64,000 bases of DNA from Granulibacter bethesdensis CGDNIH1 (lineage in GTDB: Bacteria > Pseudomonadota > Alphaproteobacteria > Acetobacterales > Acetobacteraceae). The stretch spans positions 1,700,501-1,764,500 of the forward strand of contig NC_008343.2 in NCBI RefSeq assembly GCF_000014285.2. The letters run 5' to 3'. The notes below the pieces were generated by a model. It had not been told where the DNA came from, searched no databases, and was given only the letters and a program-made list of their open reading frames with translations. Below are positions 17,416 to 26,924 of this stretch, one piece after another. Each line of letters starts with the position of its first letter. Positions within the stretch are counted from its first letter, which is position 1. Position numbers and translations under genes: made by a program.

Positions 17416-18882
17416 TTACCCTGGCACTCCAGCTGGAGGGGTTATATCCTTGGCCTCCCTCATCTGCCACGCGGTACGGAGATCCTGTTCCAGTTCCCGC
17501 CTAGCCTTTTCGCTCTCCTGCGGGTTGGGCAAGCGCAAAATGAAGGATGGATGCCAGGAAATCAGGACGGGGCCGCCGTGAAGCCCCTGCTCCACCATGC
17601 CTCGTCGCCTTGTCATGGCAGCCCGGTTGCCGGTTAATGCAAAAGTCGCCGAGGCGCCCAGGGCCAGCGTCAAACGCGGGCGGACCAGCGATAGCTCCAG
17701 ATCGAGCCACCAGCGGCATGCCTCTATCTCTTTTCGGTCCGGGCTCTGATGCAGACGGTGCCGACCACGGGGGAGAAATTTGAAATGCTTGACCGCATTG
17801 GTCAGCCAGACCTCCGCCGCCGCCATACCGACCTTGCCCATCAGGTCACGCAACACCTGCCCGGCCGGACCGACAAAAGGCCGCCCCTCCAGATCCTCCC
17901 GATCGCCCGGCTGCTCCCCCACGATCATCAATGAAGCACCGACATCGCCCTCGCCCCAGACCGTCCGGGTCGCTGCCTCGCACAAGGAGCAACGACGACA
18001 TTGCAGGGCCGCCTGCCGCGCCTCATCCAGAGTCTCAGGCGACACCTCCGTGGCGACCGGCATGGAGGCGCGGTAACGGGCCGAAATCGCGGCGGCACCG
18101 GGACGTGGCGCTGTCGTCCCCGCCTGATGCATGCGCTGCACCCGCGCCTCCGCATCGGCCAGCATATCCGGGATCAGCCGCGTCTCCGGCAGGTTGCGCC
18201 AGTATTTCTTCGGCATCTCCGACCTCATCGCAGACAATTTGATGCGCGCTGGATTAAAGATATTGGCGAAATACGTGTCCCACAAAGCCGCCGATGCATC
18301 CTCCGGCAGATTCGGGCGAGGCATGCCGGCGCCAAACCGCAACGCTCCCTCCGTAAAATGCGCCGAGAGATCAGGGGTGGCGATCATCCAGTCCATATCC
18401 GCAAAGCGCTGGACGAAAAACGGGCTGGCAGGCTCAAGGGTATGATGTTCCGGCTCGAACCACGCCACGAAGCGGCGGCGTGTGTGCTCTCCCGCGATCT
18501 CCCGGAAACGCACAAAAGCGTGCATTTTGTGAATGTCACGCTTGACCGCCGATGCCATCAGCGTCAGCGTACGTCCCAGCCCGTCACTCGGGGACAAGGC
18601 CGCGAGATCACCCCGGCTGATCCTCCATAAAGCCTGATACAGCAATCCGCCGCGATCCTGCGCCCGGTGCCAGATCACCGTTTCCGCGAGGCTGAGGAAG
18701 GCGGGCGGTACAGCAACACGGCGCGGCCCCCTCTCCTTCGGCAGGGGGGTAAGGCCGAACAGGGTTTCCACTCCTGACCAGTCGATATCTTCCGGCGGTA
18801 TATGATGGCTGATTGCAAGCTGCGCCGCTTGTCGCCATGCAGTGAAACACGCCGTATCAGGCAGGTGAACCGTGTAGGTCAC
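17416..18882 (-). CDS. udgX: UdgX-type uracil-DNA glycosylase fused to DUF4130 domain
   Basis: A 488-residue two-domain protein. The N-terminal half (about 1-245) is the DUF4130 type. The C-terminal half is a family-4-like uracil-DNA glycosylase with iron-sulfur cysteines (CRRCSLCEAATRTVWGEGD) and motif A GEQPGDREDLEGRPFVGPAG. It also has the UdgX-specific loop GRHRLHQSP after TNAVKHFKF; the histidine here corresponds to the one that forms a covalent bond with uracil-containing DNA in characterised UdgX proteins. It overlaps the radical-SAM gene by 4 bp, the usual pairing for this family. Role: repair of uracil-bearing DNA; the contribution of the first domain is unknown. Confidence 0.9.
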   Translation of the reverse strand: MTYTVHLPDTACFTAWRQAAQLAISHHIPPEDIDWSGVETLFGLTPLPKERGPRRVAVPPAFLSLAETVIWHRAQDRGGLLYQALWRISRGDLAALSPSDGLGRTLTLMASAVKRDIHKMHAFVRFREIAGEHTRRRFVAWFEPEHHTLEPASPFFVQRFADMDWMIATPDLSAHFTEGALRFGAGMPRPNLPEDASAALWDTYFANIFNPARIKLSAMRSEMPKKYWRNLPETRLIPDMLADAEARVQRMHQAGTTAPRPGAAAISARYRASMPVATEVSPETLDEARQAALQCRRCSLCEAATRTVWGEGDVGASLMIVGEQPGDREDLEGRPFVGPAGQVLRDLMGKVGMAAAEVWLTNAVKHFKFLPRGRHRLHQSPDRKEIEACRWWLDLELSLVRPRLTLALGASATFALTGNRAAMTRRRGMVEQGLHGGPVLISWHPSFILRLPNPQESEKARRELEQDLRTAWQMREAKDITPPAGVPG

Positions 18883-20111
18883 AACAGTTTGGGCTGCTTC
18901 GGAGCAGGCTTGAAGCGTGCCCGTAGCAGAGCACTGTCCGTCAAGCCACGCGGATTCCAGCCAGGCAACACAATGAAAGGCTGCGCTTTTTTCATCACCG
19001 CCCCCAGCCGGGCCACATCCTCGAAACGCAGCCGGTGCAGGCTGCGCGCGGCGAGAATCCGCTCCACCGTGCGCGCACCGAATCCCGGTACCCGCAGCAG
19101 CATCTCCCGGCTGGCACGATTGACATCGAGGGGAAAATCCGCGCGATTCCGCAGCGCCCAGGCCAGCTTCGGGTCCAGCTCCAGATCGAGATAGCCGCCC
19201 TGTGTGCCGGTAGCGATTTCCTCTACGCTGAACCCGTAAAAGCGTAGCAACCAGTCCGCCTGATACAGACGATGCTCCCTCAAAAGGGGTGGTCGCACCA
19301 GAGGCAGGGCCGGAGACGCATCGGGAATAGGAGAAAAGGCTGAATAATACACCCGCCGCAACTGATACCCCGTGTAAAGGCGCGAGGAGGTAGAGAGAAT
19401 GGCCGTATCATCGGCTCCATCCGCGCCCACAATCATCTGGGTGCTCTGCCCCGCCGGAGCAAAACGCGCCGCCTTCCGCCCGGAGAGGGTTTTATCCTGC
19501 GCGGCCTCCCCTTCCAGCCGCACCAGCGCCATGGCACTGCGAATAGTCTCCGGCCGCTTTTCCGGTGCCAGCGCCCTGACGCTTTCATCCTGTGGAAGCT
19601 CGATATTGATCGAAAGGCGATCCGCCCATAACCCGGCCTCCCTGATCAGGTCCGGATTGGCGTCGGGAATGGTCTTGAGGTGAATATACCCCCGAAATCC
19701 GTGATCCAGCCGCAGGGTGCGGGCAATCCGCACCATCTCGACCATCGTATGATCGGGGGACTGAATAATGCCGGAGGACAGAAACAATCCCTCGATATAG
19801 TTCCGGCGGAAGAATTCCAGCGTCAGGGTAACCACTTCCTCCACCGAGAATCGTGCACGCTCCACATTCGAGCTGACCCGGTTGATGCAGTAGGAGCAGT
19901 CGAAAATACAGAAATTGGTCAACAATATCTTGAGCAGGGAGATACAGCGCCCATCCGGGGTGTAGGCATGGCAGATACCGCGACCAATCGTAGGATCAGC
20001 CCCTTCCCCGCCCGCATTGCGCCGGCCGCGGCCACTGGATGCGCAGGACGCATCATATTTCGCGGCATCCGACAAAATGGCGAGCTTGTCCTGCAAGGTG
20101 ATCCTGGCCAT
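18879..20111 (-). CDS. Radical-SAM protein linked to UdgX (DNA modification/repair type)
   Basis: A 410-residue radical-SAM enzyme with the CX3CX2C cluster motif CIFDCSYC (within LLTNFCIFDCSYCINR) and the SAM-binding region GLFLSSGIIQSPDH. The C-terminal part contains a helix-hairpin-helix DNA-binding motif (VPGFGARTVERILAAR). It matches the family always found beside UdgX/DUF4130 genes. The substrate is not known; a DNA base is likely given the HhH motif and partner. It is the first gene of the two-gene operon, and its ATG at 20111 faces a 300-bp intergenic region shared with hldD. Confidence 0.88.
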   Translation of the reverse strand: MARITLQDKLAILSDAAKYDASCASSGRGRRNAGGEGADPTIGRGICHAYTPDGRCISLLKILLTNFCIFDCSYCINRVSSNVERARFSVEEVVTLTLEFFRRNYIEGLFLSSGIIQSPDHTMVEMVRIARTLRLDHGFRGYIHLKTIPDANPDLIREAGLWADRLSINIELPQDESVRALAPEKRPETIRSAMALVRLEGEAAQDKTLSGRKAARFAPAGQSTQMIVGADGADDTAILSTSSRLYTGYQLRRVYYSAFSPIPDASPALPLVRPPLLREHRLYQADWLLRFYGFSVEEIATGTQGGYLDLELDPKLAWALRNRADFPLDVNRASREMLLRVPGFGARTVERILAARSLHRLRFEDVARLGAVMKKAQPFIVLPGWNPRGLTDSALLRARFKPAPKQPKLL

Positions 20112-20410
20112 GGCGATACGCTAAATGTTCCCACTTTGTTCGTCAAGTGATCATAAAATCGTCTAAAACTTCACCATTACTCAACAAAAATGGCTTATCG
20201 GGGGGTGGGGATAGTGGCAAACATTCTATCGATGCTAAAGAAACGCTTTAACGCCCGGAGAGCAGAAAGGCTGCATCATGTCAGGACACGCTTGATGAAA
20301 TATACGCAGCCCAAGCGTGTGGGCGGACGGGCCGCATCGACAGGATGGCATAGCGATGCAGGCGGACCGGCCTGCTCCTCCCTGTTATTTTTCCCTCATG
20401 ATGCCAGGAA
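20112..20410. promoter_or_regulatory. Divergent promoter region (radical-SAM gene / hldD)
   Basis: This 300-bp gap separates divergently transcribed genes, so it should hold both promoters. The first 80 bp are AT-rich (AAAATCGTCTAAAACTTC). I see no clear operator or riboswitch. Confidence 0.4.
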
Positions 20411-21400
20411 GTGACGGCCTTGATTATTTTGACCGGCGGAGCAGGTTTTATCGGCTCAAACATCGCGGCCGAACTGAATGAGGCAGGCCACACCGATACC
20501 GTTATCATTGACTGGCTCGGCACCGAACGCAAATGGCATAATATCGCCAAGCGGCGCTTCGCTGATTTTGTCTTTCCGGAAGACGTCGACGGCTTTCTGG
20601 ATGGTTTGAAAGGCGCCGATGCCGTTGTGCATATGGGGGCCAATTCATCAACCACCGCCACAGATGGTGATGAGGTCATCCGCTCCAATTTCCGCCTGTC
20701 ATGCCATCTGTGGAACTGGTGCACCGCTACCAGAACGCCCTTCATCTACGCTTCATCCGCCGCGACCTATGGCGATGGCAGTCATGGCTTTGTCGATGAC
20801 GACAGCGATGCGGCCCTCGATGCCCTGCATCCGCTCAATCTTTATGGCTGGTCCAAACATGCTTTCGACAAATGGGCGCTGGAAAGGGCACGTCGTCATG
20901 ACGCTCCCCCGCAATGGGCCGGTCTGAAGTTTTTCAATGTCTACGGCCCCAACGAATATCACAAGAAAGACATGATGAGTCTGGTGGCCAAAAATACACC
21001 GTCCATCCTGAATGGTCAGACGATCCGCCTGTTCAAATCCCACCGGCCCGAATTCGCGGACGGAGAACAGTTGCGTGACTTCATCTATGTCAAGGACTGC
21101 GCTTCCGTCGTCAGCTGGCTGCTCCAGAACCGGCATGTCAGCGGATTGTTCAATCTGGGAACCGGGAAAGCCCGTTCCTTCCGGGATCTGATGATGGCCG
21201 TCGGACAGGCTGCCGGGAAAACGACATCCATCGAGTTCATCGATATGCCAGCTTCCATCCGTGATCAGTACCAGTATTTCACAGAAGCCTCCATGCACAA
21301 GCTTCGGGCGGCTGGTTACACACGGGATTTTTATAGTCTGGAAGAAGGCGTGCGGGATTATGTGCAGACTTATCTGATCACGCAGGATCCATACCGGTAA
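20411..21400 (+). CDS. hldD: ADP-L-glycero-D-manno-heptose-6-epimerase
   Basis: A 329-residue short-chain dehydrogenase-fold epimerase with the N-terminal NAD(P) motif TGGAGFIGSNIA and the WLGTERKWHNI segment of HldD. It keeps the SSAATYG serine region, catalytic YGWSKHAFD (YxxxK), and FFNVYGPNEYHKKDMMS, a hallmark of this family. It converts ADP-D-glycero- to ADP-L-glycero-D-manno-heptose for LPS core. The start is GTG 20411 with CAGGAA upstream. The gene leads a surface-glycan cluster, and gmhA, from the same heptose pathway, closes it at 26610. Confidence 0.92.
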   Translation: MTALIILTGGAGFIGSNIAAELNEAGHTDTVIIDWLGTERKWHNIAKRRFADFVFPEDVDGFLDGLKGADAVVHMGANSSTTATDGDEVIRSNFRLSCHLWNWCTATRTPFIYASSAATYGDGSHGFVDDDSDAALDALHPLNLYGWSKHAFDKWALERARRHDAPPQWAGLKFFNVYGPNEYHKKDMMSLVAKNTPSILNGQTIRLFKSHRPEFADGEQLRDFIYVKDCASVVSWLLQNRHVSGLFNLGTGKARSFRDLMMAVGQAAGKTTSIEFIDMPASIRDQYQYFTEASMHKLRAAGYTRDFYSLEEGVRDYVQTYLITQDPYR

Positions 21401-21454
21401 TTTCGGATATTCCAAGACCGTTTTTTAACGCATAAACCTGAAGATATCAGATCT

Positions 21455-24295
21455 ATGACCGCTGAGGCCCCCCAAGCAATGAAGATCATTATCGGGCTGA
21501 TTGAGCACATTGGTGATATTATTGCCTGTGAGCCTGTCAGCCGCTATGTCCGGTTTATGTATCCTGAAGCCCATATTTCATGGGCTGTCATCAAGCCTTA
21601 TCGCTCACTGATTGATCAAAACCCGTATATTGATGAAACCATCATTCTTGAATGCCTGACCGACTGGATAAAATTAGCAAAACATCAGAATTTTGATCGC
21701 ATCATCGATCTGCATATTAATCACAGAGTATGCGAGCATTGCCGGGTTCCCCTGATCAAGGAACATGGAAACGGTTTTGTTAATACCTATGAATGGTTTG
21801 ATTACGGCAACATTCTGGAAGCTTTTTCCATAGGCGCCGGGTTGCCAAAATTATCGGCTGCTCCTGTCATTTATATTGATCAGGATGCCAGAGATGCCGT
21901 CGATTCACTGGCTCTACCCGATGAATACTGTGTGATTCATCGGGATTCCAATCTGCCGGTCAAAGACTGGTCCGCAGAGAAATGGGCCGAGGTCATGCGC
22001 TGGATACAGTCCGTCCTGGGCATGACAGTGGTTGAAGTGGGTGCCCACAAGGGCGACAGACCATCTGCATCACCGGCCAGCGTGATTGATCTGACGAACC
22101 GGACATCCCTGCTGGAAACAGCCGAAATCATCCGGCGCGCCCGTTTCTTCGTGGGTATCGACAGCGGTCCGTCTCATATGGCAAATGCCTGCGGTACACC
22201 CGGTGTCGTTTTGCTGGGCCATCTGGGGATATTCAAACACTATAATCCCTTCTCCGGCCGCTACGGAACGAAGGTGCGTGATGTCAAGCTTGTGCGGAAT
22301 CTGAATGGTCCTGTGCAGGACATTGAAGTCTCTGAAGTCACCGAGGCCATTGCCTATATCGCGTCCATCGATCGCATAACCCCAGTTGAAAAATCCCCCG
22401 ATCCAAGCCCGTCAAGCATTAGCATTCCTGTAGCTGATTCCACTGAACGCGCCCTGATCCTCAAATCCGGTCTGTTTGACGCTGCCTGGTACAAGCTGCA
22501 TTACATACCCTCAGAGGCTTATGATCCGCTTGACCATTTTATCGCCATTGGTGGTCATAAAGGTTACAAGCCCAGCCCGGCTTTTGACTGCGCGCATTAT
22601 CTGACGGCCCATCCTGATATTGGCGCGCATCAGACCAACCCCCTTTTGCATTATCTGCACTGCGGTCAGGCAGAAGGCCGCACCATATCTGCTGATGTGC
22701 TGCCTGAGCTGAAAACATGGGAAAATACCGACCACAAGGCTGAAGAAGATGCTTTCCGTATCTTCTCCCACTCTCTGCCACAGATCGCATCATCTGAAGA
22801 AGCCGTTGATATCCCCCGCCTGTTCGCATTTTATCTGCCGCAATTTCATCCCATCGCTGAAAACAATCTCGCTCACGGTCCAGGCTTTACTGAGTGGACC
22901 AATGTCATCAAAACTGAACCGCTTTTCCGTGGCCACTATCAGCCACGCCAGCCAGGCGAACTGGGTTACTATGATCTTCGTTCCGTTGATGTCATGCGGA
23001 AGCAGGTCGATCTTGCCCTGCAACACGGCATTTCCGGATTCTGTTTTTATTACTATTATTTTGCCGGCAAAAAGCTGCTCTACAAACCAATTGAAAATTA
23101 TATCAATTCCGATATCTCTGCTCCGTTTTTCTTTCTCTGGGCCAACGAGAACTGGAGCAAGCGATGGGACGGTGGCGACAAGGAAATCATTATCGCGCAG
23201 GACCATTCCTCTGAAGACGATCTGATCTTCATTCGTGAATTACTGCCGCTTTTCCAGGATCAGCGCTACGTCAAGGTCAGCGGCAAGCCGATCCTGATGG
23301 TCTATAAAGCGCATCTTTTCCCTGACATCTTCCAGACCACCGAAATCTGGCGGGAAGAGGCCATCAAACACGGCTTTCCCGGCCTTTATCTGGTCATGGT
23401 TGATGACTGGACCGATGAAGAAGTTCAGCCGCGTCTGCGCGGGTTTGATGCAAGCTATGAAATCCCTTCGAATGTCGTGCCACGCAACGTTCTGAGTGAT
23501 GAAACAGATGAGCTTGGTCTAGGCGAGGATTTCGAGGGGCGAATTGTTGATTATCATAAATTTGCCAGCTATCACATGGGCCGCCCCATGCCGGAATATC
23601 GTCGGCATCGCACCGTCATGCTGCCATGGGACAATACCCCGCGCTATGGCTCCCGCGCCATGGTTCATGTCAATACCAGCAACAATGCCTACCGGACCTG
23701 GCTGACCCAGGCCATGCTGGATACGCATCGCCGCCACGTTCCAGAAGAACGCATTGTTTTCCTGCATTCATGGAATGAATGGTGTGAAGGAACTTATGTA
23801 GAGCCGGATGGACGTTACGGGCGTCATTATCTGAACGAAACACGCGCAGCCGTTCAGGATGTACGAGATATTCTCTCACTTGCTTCCAGCGGGGAATCCG
23901 TCAACGCATTGGCTAAATTACAGCATATCGGCCACATAAAGGACGAAGGTGCATTTCGCGTTCTTCAAGCCAGCCGTATGTATACACACTACCTTTATAA
24001 TGAAATTCTGCGGCTGCGTGATCATGCGCACAATCTTCAGCAAGCGCTAGAGCATCATCGTGCCATTTCTCCTGATCTTGTGCAGCAACTGAATGAACAG
24101 GCCGGCTTACTGGCCCATGAGCTGGCTCTCTCTCAGGAACAATCAACTTATCTGCAAGCAGAAATTGAGAGAATGCATTCAGCCCTCTCCTCTCAGATTG
24201 AAAATGTCACTGCTCAACTCCATACTATGGTGACATCGACATCCTGGCGTATCACCGCTCCCATACGATGGATGCGGCGCATGCTAAGACGCTGA
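21455..24295 (+). CDS. Fused GT9 heptosyltransferase-like / WbsX-like glycosyltransferase
   Basis: A 946-residue multidomain protein. Residues 1-310 are GT9-like, as in ADP-heptose:LPS heptosyltransferases (IDSGPSHMANACGTPGVVLLG). Residues about 325-420 hold FDxxWY/HYL repeats (SGLFDAAWYKLHY). Residues about 450-800 are a WbsX / GH99-like domain (FAFYLPQFHP, GFTEWTNV, WANENWSKRWDG, LHSWNEWCEGTYVEP). A coiled coil and a basic tail TSTSWRITAPIRWMRRMLRR finish it. It should act in LPS or O-chain synthesis at the inner membrane. The same tail type ends the next gene product, suggesting a shared membrane-docking signal. The donor sugar for the WbsX part is unknown. Confidence 0.82.
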   Translation: MTAEAPQAMKIIIGLIEHIGDIIACEPVSRYVRFMYPEAHISWAVIKPYRSLIDQNPYIDETIILECLTDWIKLAKHQNFDRIIDLHINHRVCEHCRVPLIKEHGNGFVNTYEWFDYGNILEAFSIGAGLPKLSAAPVIYIDQDARDAVDSLALPDEYCVIHRDSNLPVKDWSAEKWAEVMRWIQSVLGMTVVEVGAHKGDRPSASPASVIDLTNRTSLLETAEIIRRARFFVGIDSGPSHMANACGTPGVVLLGHLGIFKHYNPFSGRYGTKVRDVKLVRNLNGPVQDIEVSEVTEAIAYIASIDRITPVEKSPDPSPSSISIPVADSTERALILKSGLFDAAWYKLHYIPSEAYDPLDHFIAIGGHKGYKPSPAFDCAHYLTAHPDIGAHQTNPLLHYLHCGQAEGRTISADVLPELKTWENTDHKAEEDAFRIFSHSLPQIASSEEAVDIPRLFAFYLPQFHPIAENNLAHGPGFTEWTNVIKTEPLFRGHYQPRQPGELGYYDLRSVDVMRKQVDLALQHGISGFCFYYYYFAGKKLLYKPIENYINSDISAPFFFLWANENWSKRWDGGDKEIIIAQDHSSEDDLIFIRELLPLFQDQRYVKVSGKPILMVYKAHLFPDIFQTTEIWREEAIKHGFPGLYLVMVDDWTDEEVQPRLRGFDASYEIPSNVVPRNVLSDETDELGLGEDFEGRIVDYHKFASYHMGRPMPEYRRHRTVMLPWDNTPRYGSRAMVHVNTSNNAYRTWLTQAMLDTHRRHVPEERIVFLHSWNEWCEGTYVEPDGRYGRHYLNETRAAVQDVRDILSLASSGESVNALAKLQHIGHIKDEGAFRVLQASRMYTHYLYNEILRLRDHAHNLQQALEHHRAISPDLVQQLNEQAGLLAHELALSQEQSTYLQAEIERMHSALSSQIENVTAQLHTMVTSTSWRITAPIRWMRRMLRR

Positions 24296-24366
24296 CTATG
24301 ACGGAGTGGTAAAATTTTCCTGCATGGTTTCTGGATTTTGACAGCTTGCAAAGGTACTCTCTGCGC

Positions 24367-25947
24367 ATGAACGAGCCACTGGATCATACCCTGACCGACT
24401 CTGTTCAGGCGCGTTACGGGCGACTGCATTTTTTCGCTCATGACACCGGAGCATTGAAAACATCGCTTGAGACATATGGTGAATGGGCGGAAAACGAAAT
24501 CCGCTTTCTGACCAGCTTTATAAGAGAAGGCGATACCGTTATCGATGTAGGTGCCTATATCGGCACGCACGTGCTGGCATTTTCACACGCCACAGGCAAC
24601 AACGGGCACGTTATCGGCATTGAAGCACAGGAGCAATCATTCAAACTGCTCTGCAACAATGTCCTTGATAATAATGTCACTCATGTCCGTTTGGAAAATG
24701 CCATTGCCGGGGAGGAGAACCAGGTTCGCCTTATCCACGATATAGATATTGCGCACGATGCCAGCTTTGGCAGCACGTCCCTTCTGGAAGATTTTTCAGC
24801 TGCCGACAAGACTGCGCCCCACATGATAGAGGCGCGAGAAATCAAGCTTGATTCGCTTCATTTGACAACATGCCGACTGGTCAAGATCGATGCAGAAGGG
24901 ATGGAGCACATTGTACTGAAGGGTGCCACCGATCTTCTGTCACGTCTGCGGCCTGTGATTTATGCGGAGTGCAACGCTACTGACAGCGGGCTTAAAACAC
25001 TTCATCTCCTGAAAAAATATGGATACCAGACCTTCGCCCATGTTGTGCCGGCTTTTAATCCTGAGAATTTCTTTGGTGTATCCAACGATATCTTTTCTGG
25101 ATCATGTGAAGTTGCTCTGATTGGCATTCCTGACAGCCTGCTCGATACGCTTCAAGCCTATATCCTGCATGAGAAAGAGCTGATCCTGCGGATTGAAACC
25201 GCTGATGACCTCGCTTTGGCCATGCTGCATAAGCCACAATATCCGGTTGAAATCCTCCGGTCCTGTGCAGCAGCCCATACTGGCGGCACTGCATGGCTTG
25301 ATTATTACAGTGCCCTCCCCGTGCATCTGGAGGCTCGCGAACGGGATGTCGCTTTCCTTTCTCAATCTTTACAGAAAGAACGCGATGAAAATCAGGTCAT
25401 CGTGGCTGATGCGGCAGCGCTGCGTCTCAAAAATCAGGAGTTAGAGAGAGATGTCTCCCTGCTGCGGGAGGCCGTCAGCGCAGAAGTAGATCAGCGGAAC
25501 AAAAGTGAGGCTGATACGGCAGCACTGCGTCTTAAAAATCAGGAACTGGAGAGAGATGTCTCCATCCTTCGCAAGGCCGTTATAAAAGAGTCAGAGCAAT
25601 ACCAGGAAGCATTACTCAGAGCGCAGGAACTTGAAAGAGAAATCCCGATCCTGCAACAATCGGCACGGATCGAGCGTGAAGGACGTCTTGCTGCGGAGCG
25701 GTCAGTTCTGAATCACAGTGAAGCAGCGGCCAATCTACAGACCATCGCCAATACGGAAAGGCAATTGAGACAAGAGGCTGAACACAATCTGGCCAATGCC
25801 GAAGAGCAATGGAGAAAAGAGCGTGATGCTTTGTCGGGGGCACACCAACAGCTGATAAAAGAGATATCCAGCCTTCGTTCTTCGACATCCTGGAAGATGA
25901 CTGCCCCCCTGAGATATGCGATCCGGCGTCTATTCCGGCGTCGATAA
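24367..25947 (+). CDS. FkbM-family methyltransferase with long coiled coil
   Basis: The first 230 residues form a SAM-dependent methyltransferase of the FkbM family (motif I VIDVGAYIGTHVLAF, then GIEAQEQSFKLL and VKIDAEGMEHIVLKGA). From about residue 320 a coiled coil follows with an internal direct repeat (AALRLKNQELERDVSLLREA occurs twice with minor change). The end is SSTSWKMTAPLRYAIRRLFR, the same tail as in the preceding gene. ATG 24367 is chosen over TTG 24346; an AAAGG-like site precedes it. It probably O-methylates a surface sugar. The coiled coil may set chain length or tether the enzyme to the glycosyltransferases. Confidence 0.8.
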   Translation: MNEPLDHTLTDSVQARYGRLHFFAHDTGALKTSLETYGEWAENEIRFLTSFIREGDTVIDVGAYIGTHVLAFSHATGNNGHVIGIEAQEQSFKLLCNNVLDNNVTHVRLENAIAGEENQVRLIHDIDIAHDASFGSTSLLEDFSAADKTAPHMIEAREIKLDSLHLTTCRLVKIDAEGMEHIVLKGATDLLSRLRPVIYAECNATDSGLKTLHLLKKYGYQTFAHVVPAFNPENFFGVSNDIFSGSCEVALIGIPDSLLDTLQAYILHEKELILRIETADDLALAMLHKPQYPVEILRSCAAAHTGGTAWLDYYSALPVHLEARERDVAFLSQSLQKERDENQVIVADAAALRLKNQELERDVSLLREAVSAEVDQRNKSEADTAALRLKNQELERDVSILRKAVIKESEQYQEALLRAQELEREIPILQQSARIEREGRLAAERSVLNHSEAAANLQTIANTERQLRQEAEHNLANAEEQWRKERDALSGAHQQLIKEISSLRSSTSWKMTAPLRYAIRRLFRRR

Positions 25948-26016
25948 AACACTCACCAGAACAGGCTGTTACCTGCTTCCGAACTTCGGGTGGAAGCAGG
26001 TTGCCCTTGACCCTGC

Positions 26017-26610
26017 TTACCGACCCTCGACCGGAAACAAGGTCCGCTCCACCACCGCACAGAGCATATGGGCCGCGGTGATATGAATCTGCTGGATAAT
26101 GGCCGTCTGTGGTGATGGGGCCAGCAGCAGGCGGTCACACAGCTCGGTCATGGCGTTACCCGCGACGCCTGTGAAGCCGAAGGTGATGATCCCTTTCTCC
26201 CGTGCGGCATGCAACGCCCGGATGACGTTCGGTGAGCGGCCCGAGGTGCTGATTCCCAGAAACACATCGCCCTTTTGTCCCAGCCCGGTGACCTGACGCT
26301 CGAACACATGCTCATAGCCGTAATCATTGCCGATGGCGGTCAGGGCTGAACTATCCGTCGTCAAGGCCAGGGCAGGCAGAGGCGCACGGTCATACATCAG
26401 GCGAGAGACGAACTCGGCGGCAATATGCTGTGCATCCGCGGCACTGCCACCATTGCCCGCAATCAGCAGCTTTCCACCATTACGAATGGAGGTGCAGACA
26501 TCCTCCCCCATGCGGATGAGGGTCTCGCGAGCCGCTTCATCTGCTGCAAAGGCATCCATGGCCTCGCAGGAGGCGTCCAGAAAGCGGGTCAGAAAATCGC
26601 GGTGATCCAA
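26017..26610 (-). CDS. gmhA: Sedoheptulose-7-phosphate isomerase
   Basis: A 197-residue SIS-domain protein with the GmhA signatures [35 protein letters not shown], and [15 protein letters not shown]. It makes D-glycero-D-manno-heptose 7-phosphate, the first step of the pathway that HldD ends. The TTG start (26610) has a weak GAAGGTG upstream. It is convergent with the FkbM gene (69-bp gap). The other heptose genes (hldE, gmhB) are not in the window. Confidence 0.9.
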
Positions 26611-26924
26611 GGCACATACACCTTCATGCAGGTCAATTCGAGACCCGCAGGCGTCATGCAGCCACGGGTTGGATTACTCTATCACCTTGCCCGTCACGGT
26701 GTAAGCCGTGTGTTGCCGGCTGAAACGCTCCCCGCCAGCAGGGGCGAAAGATGATAACAAATTTCTATCTATTCATTTAAGTTACAACTCATATACCGCT
26801 TTGTCCATTGCGGCGCATCATGCGGGGCAGCACTTTCCGCCTCCGGGCAGGGCATGGATTCCATCTTCCTCTCTTGCCTCGTCCGAAAAAAACAGCAGGC
26901 CGATCCAAGGAGCCAAAGACGTCC
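26611..26924. promoter_or_regulatory. Divergent intergenic region (gmhA / aldehyde dehydrogenase)
   Basis: A 314-bp gap with no convincing gene. It should contain promoters for both flanking genes. An AT-rich stretch near 26755-26790 (AAATTTCTATCTATTCATTT) is the best place for a promoter of the dehydrogenase gene. AAGGAG at about 26908 is its ribosome-binding site. Confidence 0.4.

Noticed and set aside
17082-17504. A 140-codon plus-strand frame after the second ABC gene
   Set aside because: It begins inside the transporter gene and runs into the UdgX gene on the other strand, with no recognisable domain. A short central piece may be gene debris.
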